DNA of 64,000 bases from Raphanus sativus (lineage: Eukaryota; Streptophyta; Magnoliopsida; Brassicales; Brassicaceae): contig NC_079516.1 of NCBI RefSeq assembly GCF_000801105.2, positions 51,691,265 to 51,755,264 of the forward strand. Direction: 5' to 3'. The translations under genes and the position numbers were made by a program. This document shows positions 59,065 through 64,000 of the stretch, in pieces; position 1 is the stretch's first letter; every line of letters starts with the position of its first letter. The notes under the pieces were generated by a model, which saw nothing but the letters and a program-made list of their open reading frames with translations, was not told where the DNA came from and did not search any database.

Positions 59065-59832
59065 ATGGCGGATCAGGCTCTTCTTCAACCTTTCCTAGCC
59101 AAACCCGCCGCCAAAGACTCAGCATTGGAGTCAGATTCAGGTATCTTTATTCGGATCTTCTCTGTTATTCTCGTCGTAGCGATCTCCTTGTGGGCAAACC
59201 ACGAGGCGTCCAAAGGGTTCTCCATAACCATCATCAACGAAGCTAAAGAAACTCCTTCCGGTGAAAGATTCTCCCTTTTCTTCGAGTCTGACGATACCGC
59301 GGTGCGTGTCTTGCTCGAGACGAGCTTCTCTGTGGAGAGATTGCTCTACGACGGTGTTCCTCATCGTCTCCGGAAGCCTGTGAACCACATTACCGTACGG
59401 TTCTATGGAAACAGAAGCGATGTCTCGGTAACTTCTGACGCAAGTAATGGAGAGTATGTGATCGGTTTAAGCTCATCTCTAACGGGAATAAGTGAGTTTC
59501 GTAACGGTGTGAGAGCAGCATTGCGACGATCTATGGTTAGGATTTGGCTATGGGGAGACAACGAGTCAGGGGCTTCGCCGGAGCTTGTGGCCGGGTTAGT
59601 GGAGTATTTGGCCGTGGAGGGTGGAGAACGTCGTCGTTTTGATGAGTTAGGTGTGTATCCAAAGGATAAGGAGTCTGCGTATGTGGTGGCTAGGTGGTTG
59701 GATTACTGTGAAAGACGTAGCGAGGGTTTCATCAGACGGTTGAACCATGGGATGAGACTTAGGTGGGATGATCAGACGGTGGATCTTGTTTCGAATGGTG
59801 CGTGTGGCTCACGTAAGGATGTTGTTGCGTGA
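59065..59832 (+). CDS. Plant basic secretory protein (BSP) family protein without HExxH
   Basis: A single-exon gene of 255 residues starting MADQALLQPFLAKPAA. A hydrophobic segment at about 27-44 (IFIRIFSVILVVAISLWA) looks like a signal anchor. The BSP domain follows, with GFSITIINEAKETPSGERF, HITVRFYGN, SELTGISEFRNGVRAALRRS-like sequence, PELVAGLVEYLAV and ESAYVVARWLDYCE. In canonical BSPs the helix after the -GV- segment carries HEMTH, the zinc-binding HExxH of a metallopeptidase-like fold. Here that place reads RRSMVRIWLW, so the metal ligands are missing. It may be a catalytically dead or purely structural member. BSP proteins are linked to defence in some plants. It matches AT2G42900 by position and domain. 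Confidence 0.88.
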   Translation: MADQALLQPFLAKPAAKDSALESDSGIFIRIFSVILVVAISLWANHEASKGFSITIINEAKETPSGERFSLFFESDDTAVRVLLETSFSVERLLYDGVPHRLRKPVNHITVRFYGNRSDVSVTSDASNGEYVIGLSSSLTGISEFRNGVRAALRRSMVRIWLWGDNESGASPELVAGLVEYLAVEGGERRRFDELGVYPKDKESAYVVARWLDYCERRSEGFIRRLNHGMRLRWDDQTVDLVSNGACGSRKDVVA

Positions 59833-61051
59833 GCCAAAAGACGAAGAATGACAGTGGATTTGATCATTGAGAGGAAGAACATGATTGGCTCTCCTGCCGT
59901 CTTATTGGAGAACACATGGCTCCACGTGTGTAATTAAATTGTTCAGTGTATATAATTCAACGATTTTGTGTGGAAATGACTTGTTTTCTCGGATAAAATA
60001 AAGGCTTTATAAGTTTGGTTTGTTAATTATCAGAGCCCAGTTTTTGGTGACTGAATACTTTTGATTTACAATTTTCTGAAATGGGCCAAGGCCCTGTTAG
60101 TTTTTATTTTTAACATTAAATATTATTTTATTGAAATTATAAAATAGTTGAACAAAAAGAAATTGAAATTATAAAATTATTATATTGATATTCTAATTGA
60201 TAATTTATCATCTTATTATAAAGATTTATATTTTATGACTATGTTTTGACCATATTAAATTGTTTTAATAAGAAATTTTACTTGTGTAGATTATATTTGC
60301 ATTATGCTGATTTTTATTTAAGATATAATTAATAATTAATTATATCTATTAAATCATATTTTAGATTGGAACCTTTTTTAGCGGAAAAATGTCAATAACT
60401 ACATCACTGGTTTCTATCAACAATTTCGAGATTTAATAGAGCCTTAAGAAAAAATACTATTACAATCACACTAGTCGAATTTTAAATTGCAGAATAAGTT
60501 ACTTTCACATTCAAACTAATCAAAATTTAATTTAACATTGCTGCATAATCAAAGTTTTACACCAATTTACAATAAATAATGTTAGAAATAGAATCTATTA
60601 TCTAGTCAACTTTCTTTCTTTCGTTCAACCGTAACTTTTCCTTTTAAGTATAGTTCATGCCGTTTAACAAGTTCTATCGTAAGATGGATGGTTGAAAAAA
60701 AAAAAATCTACCGTATCTTATTGAAAATCTAATAAAAGTTTTTTTTGTTACTGAATAAAAGTTTTTATTTAAGAATATTAAATACAAGTGATAAAAATGA
60801 AGCAACAAACAAAAGTAATGAAAATAAAAAATAAGATATTACCTGGATAATTTTTTTTAAACATTTGCACCAAAAAAATAATGAAAATAAAGGTTTTAAC
60901 GATTTTTTTTAATTAATTTGGTAAGTCAAGTGGCGTATTACCTGGATATATTGGACCAAAAAATAAGATATTTTACAAAAAGCCCTTAAACCCTTTTTTG
61001 GTGTATCAGATTCCGTAGCAAAAGACATTCAGACTCTTCTTGTTCGTCTCA
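59833..61051. other. Spacer upstream of PRS4
   Basis: AT-rich with no gene supported. Contains the micro-insertion at 60731. Confidence 0.45.
60731..60766. repeat. Micro-insertion: 13-bp direct repeats around TTTGTTACTG
   Basis: AATAAAAGTTTTT is duplicated around a 10-bp core. On the minus strand the core reads CAGTAACAAA, similar to the TTACAAAA cores at 38638 and 43879. Confidence 0.65.
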
Positions 61052-62689
61052 ATGTCTGATAACGCAGCCAACAACAACAACATCATCATCATGGAGAAGA
61101 ACCAGATTTGTAAAGACGCCATCGTGTCTGAACTACAGAAGAAGAAAGTTCATCTCTTTTACTGCTTAGAGTGTGAAGAACTCGCTCGCAACATCGCCGC
61201 CGAATCTGACCACATCACTCTTCAATCCATCAACTGGAGGTAAAAAATCAACAAAGCTCATACCTTTCTGTTACTTTAGTTATATAAAAATCATAACTTT
61301 ATTGTGTGGAAAGGCTTTATGTATTCAAAGCCCTCGTCTTTCTCTCTTAACTGTGAATAGTATCTTTGTAAAGATTATGTGAATTGGTTTGTTCATTGGT
61401 TTTATGTTTGGTCTCAGGAGCTTTGCTGATGGATTCCCAAATCTGTTTATCAACAACGCGCATGAAATCAGAGGCCAGCACGTTGCATTCCTCGCTTCGT
61501 TCAGCTCTCCTGCGGTTATCTTTGAGCAGATCTCTGTCATTTACTTGCTGCCACGCTTGTTTGTCGCCTCCTTCACCTTGGTGTTGCCTTTCTTCCCTAC
61601 TGGCTCCTTTGAGAGGATGGAAGAGGAAGGTGATGTAGCTACTGCTTTCACCATGGCTAGGATTGTCTCTAACATCCCCATTTCGCGTGGTGGTCCCACT
61701 AGTGTAGTCATCTATGACATTCACGCTTTGCAGGTATGGTTACTAGTATTACTTTTCTTCTGACCTGTAACTGTTATTATAATCATCTCTTATCTGTTCT
61801 TGTGTGTTGTTTGCAGGAAAGGTTCTACTTTGCTGATCAGGTTCTTCCTTTGTTTGAGACTGGGATCCCTTTGTTGACGAAACGTCTTCAACAGCTTCCT
61901 GAAACTGAGAAAGTTAGTTTATTAGCTGAGATGATGATAATAAATGATACATATGCAATGAAAGTTAAGAAAAGTTTGGTTTTGATTTCCTTTTTTCTGT
62001 TTGCAGATCATAGTTGCGTTTCCTGATGATGGAGCCTGGAAGCGTTTCCACAAGCTGTTGGATCAGTACCCCACGGTTTGTATCAATCATCAACTTTTAT
62101 CATCATCATAATGATTGATGATACTCAAATGTTGAATGCATAATGGCAGGTGGTGTGCACAAAGGTTCGTGAAGGGGATAAGAGAATAGTCAGGCTGAAG
62201 GAAGGTAACCCTGCTGGTTGCCACGTTGTCATCGTTGATGATCTTGTGCAGACTGGTGGTACACTCATCGAGTGCCAGGTATTTTCATGAACTAAAACTC
62301 TTCCTGCATTTTGCATCTTAACAACTATCACAATCTTCAAAACTCATTTAAACCTTTTCTCTACACAGAAAGTATTGGCAGCTCATGGAGCAGCGAAGGT
62401 GAGTGCTTATGTAACTCATGGTGTCTTCCCTAATAGCTCCTGGGAGCGTTTCACTCACAAGAACAACGGTAAACTAATACTGACTTTGTCAATTGTTTAT
62501 CTCTCATCTTCTATCCTTAAAAACTAAGCCTATACTGTTCTGTTTTGTGTCAAATTAGGAGTAGAAGAAGCGTTTGCTTACTTCTGGATCACAGATTCTT
62601 GTCCACAGACGGTTAAATCCATAGGAAACAAAGCTCCTTTCGAGGTCTTGAGCCTCGCGGGATCCATCGCTGATGCTCTGCAGATTTGA
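61052..62689 (+). CDS. PRS4: Ribose-phosphate pyrophosphokinase 4
   Basis: Seven exons, 61052-61239, 61418-61733, 61817-61912, 62007-62075, 62150-62278, 62369-62468 and 62559-62689, join in phase to 342 residues (Arabidopsis PRS4 is, from memory, 337). The start used is the ATG of [10 protein letters not shown]; an upstream TTG in frame is not needed. PRS makes PRPP from ribose-5-phosphate and ATP for nucleotide, histidine and tryptophan synthesis. Visible landmarks are [20 protein letters not shown], the [19 protein letters not shown] region, and the PRPP-binding loop [12 protein letters not shown] (250-261). There is no transit peptide, consistent with the cytosolic, phosphate-independent class II enzymes. 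It matches AT2G42910. Confidence 0.96.
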
Positions 62690-62958
62690 AGCAAAATAGA
62701 AGATGAAAACCTGCTCTCTGCTCTGTCTTGGTGTTTTCTGTTTCCTTAGTGTTGTTGTACTATTAAGAGATGATCACTTTGCTAAGACTTTGTTAAAACC
62801 TCATATGCTGTTCTTGACTTGATCAAGCTTTACAAAATTAAGAAAAGGCACACGTGTGGAAAGGAAGTGCCTTGTTTCACACGTGTGTAAATCTCTTTTT
62901 TAAAAAGGATAATTTTTTTTTGTTTTTTCTTTCTCCACAAAGTTCCCACCTTTAAAAA

Positions 62959-64000
62959 ATGATTCCAACCATCTTACGCTACTCCGGCGTAACGGTACCG
63001 GCGATCCCATCAACAGCCTCCTATCTCCGATTGATAGACACACAATGCACCACGATGAGAGAGCTCAAACAAATCCACTCCAACCTCATCAAAACCGGTT
63101 TAATCTCCGACACCTTCGCCGCGAGCCGCGTCCTCGCCTTCTGCTGCGCCGCCACGTCGTCGGACATCAACCACGCTTACTTACTCTTCACGAGGATCAA
63201 CCACAAGAACCCGTTCGTGTGGAACACTATGATCCGCGGCTTCTCCAACAGCTCGTTTCCGGAGATGGCGATTTCGATTTTCGTCGATATGTTGTTGTGT
63301 TCTGATTCAGTGAGGCCGGAGAGATTGACTTACCCTTCGGTGTTCAAGGCGTACGCGAATCTAGGGAAAGCTCGCGATGGGAGAGAGCTGCACGGGAGGG
63401 TTATCAAAGAAGGGCTCAAAGACGACGCCTTTATACGGAACACGGTGTTGCATATGTACGTGACTTGTGGGTGTTTCGATGAAGCTTGGAGGGTTTTCGA
63501 GGGGATGGTGGAGTTCGATGTTGTTGCTTGGAACTCGATGATCATGGGTCTTGCTAAGTATGGGTCGGTTGACGAGGCGCGGAAGGTGTTCGATGAAATG
63601 CCGCAGAGGAGTGAGGTTTCGTGGAATTCGATGATTAGTGGGTTTGTTAGGAACGGTAGGTTTAAGGAGGGGTTGGAGGTGTTTGGAGAGATGCAGGAAA
63701 GAGGTTTGAAGCCGGATGGGTTTACGATGGTGAGTCTGTTGAATGCTTGTGGTTGCCTCGGAGCGAAAGAGCAAGGGAGATGGGTACATGAGTATATAGT
63801 GAAGAATGGGTTTTGGTTGAATGGTGTAGTTGTTACGGCGATTATAGATATGTACTGTAAGTGCGGGTGCGTTGAGGAAGGTTTAAGGGTGTTTGAGGAT
63901 GCTCCTAAGAAGCAGTTATCGTGTTGGAACTCGATGATTCTTGGTTTAGGTAATAATGGGTACGTGGAAAGTGCTATGGATTTGTTCTTGGAGTTGGAGC
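62959..64000 (+). CDS. Pentatricopeptide repeat protein (PLS class), 3' end outside window
   Basis: The frame is open from ATG at 62959 to the window edge: 347 codons and no stop. It begins MIPTILRYSGVTVPAIPSTA, which may be a plastid transit peptide. Tandem PPR motifs follow from about residue 40: NPFVWNTMIRGFSNSSFPEM, then DVVAWNSMIMGLAKYGSVDE, then EVSWNSMISGFVRNGRFKEG, then VVVTAIIDMYCKCGCVEEGL, then SCWNSMILGLGNNGYVESAM. Alternating P, L and S lengths mark the PLS class, whose members carry E or DYW tails and serve organellar RNA editing. The tail lies beyond the window. It corresponds to AT2G42920. No intron is visible. The start lies 269 bp downstream of PRS4 in the same direction. Confidence 0.93.
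   Translation, partial: MIPTILRYSGVTVPAIPSTASYLRLIDTQCTTMRELKQIHSNLIKTGLISDTFAASRVLAFCCAATSSDINHAYLLFTRINHKNPFVWNTMIRGFSNSSFPEMAISIFVDMLLCSDSVRPERLTYPSVFKAYANLGKARDGRELHGRVIKEGLKDDAFIRNTVLHMYVTCGCFDEAWRVFEGMVEFDVVAWNSMIMGLAKYGSVDEARKVFDEMPQRSEVSWNSMISGFVRNGRFKEGLEVFGEMQERGLKPDGFTMVSLLNACGCLGAKEQGRWVHEYIVKNGFWLNGVVVTAIIDMYCKCGCVEEGLRVFEDAPKKQLSCWNSMILGLGNNGYVESAMDLFLELE

Noticed and set aside
59137..59388. Minus-strand 83-codon open frame within the BSP-like gene
   Set aside because: Antisense shadow of a single-exon gene with clear family match.

Overview
The window is nuclear DNA of a Brassicaceae plant, most likely a Brassica. The protein-coding genes are close homologues of Arabidopsis genes, and they run in the same order as Arabidopsis chromosome 2 from about AT2G42810 to AT2G42920. 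Gene spacing and transposon load are well above Arabidopsis. Non-coding DNA is very AT-rich, introns are short with GT-AG borders, and several Brassica-type Helitrons and MITEs are present. The locus assignments come from my memory of the Arabidopsis proteins and gene order; no search was run. All exon coordinates were built by hand from splice signals, reading phase and homology.

Layout. 1-6.0 kb: a Helitron end, a 100-N assembly gap, a LINE relic, the 5' half of a PP5 phosphatase gene (minus strand) and a complete non-autonomous Helitron. 6.0-10.9 kb: AT-rich low-complexity DNA around a dead F-box-type gene. 10.9-11.9 kb: HVA22f (minus). 12-19 kb: mostly non-genic, with a second orphan Helitron end and two broken gene pieces (a DUO1-like MYB and a CRS2-associated-factor/CRM fragment). 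19.1-22.9 kb: SHATTERPROOF2 (plus), with a 2.3-kb second intron carrying a MITE. 24.8-26.3 kb: PDF1 (minus) with its L1 box. 26.4-39.1 kb: a transposon nest holding a hairpin MITE, a second Helitron related to the first, a full-length copia element with identical LTRs inserted inside a MITE, and a MULE-like element.

39.2-64 kb is gene-dense: CYP718 (plus), an AT2G42860-like unknown (plus), a PMD-like coiled-coil tail-anchored protein gene broken by one in-frame TAG (minus), PAR1 (minus), MPK20 (minus), MEI2-LIKE 2 (plus), a basic-secretory-protein-family gene without the zinc motif (plus), PRS4 (plus) and the first two thirds of a PPR gene (plus) running off the right edge.

These are independent plant transcription units, not an operon or a single pathway. 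SHP2 (fruit valve margin), PDF1 (epidermis), PAR1 (shade response) and MPK20 (signalling) share only ancestral linkage. I found no convincing new multi-gene system. The most unusual signals are a recently inserted copia element whose polymerase is already wrecked, at least ten tiny A/T-rich insertions flanked by 9-16-bp direct repeats, single-lesion pseudogenes, and captured or relocated gene fragments between HVA22f and SHP2.
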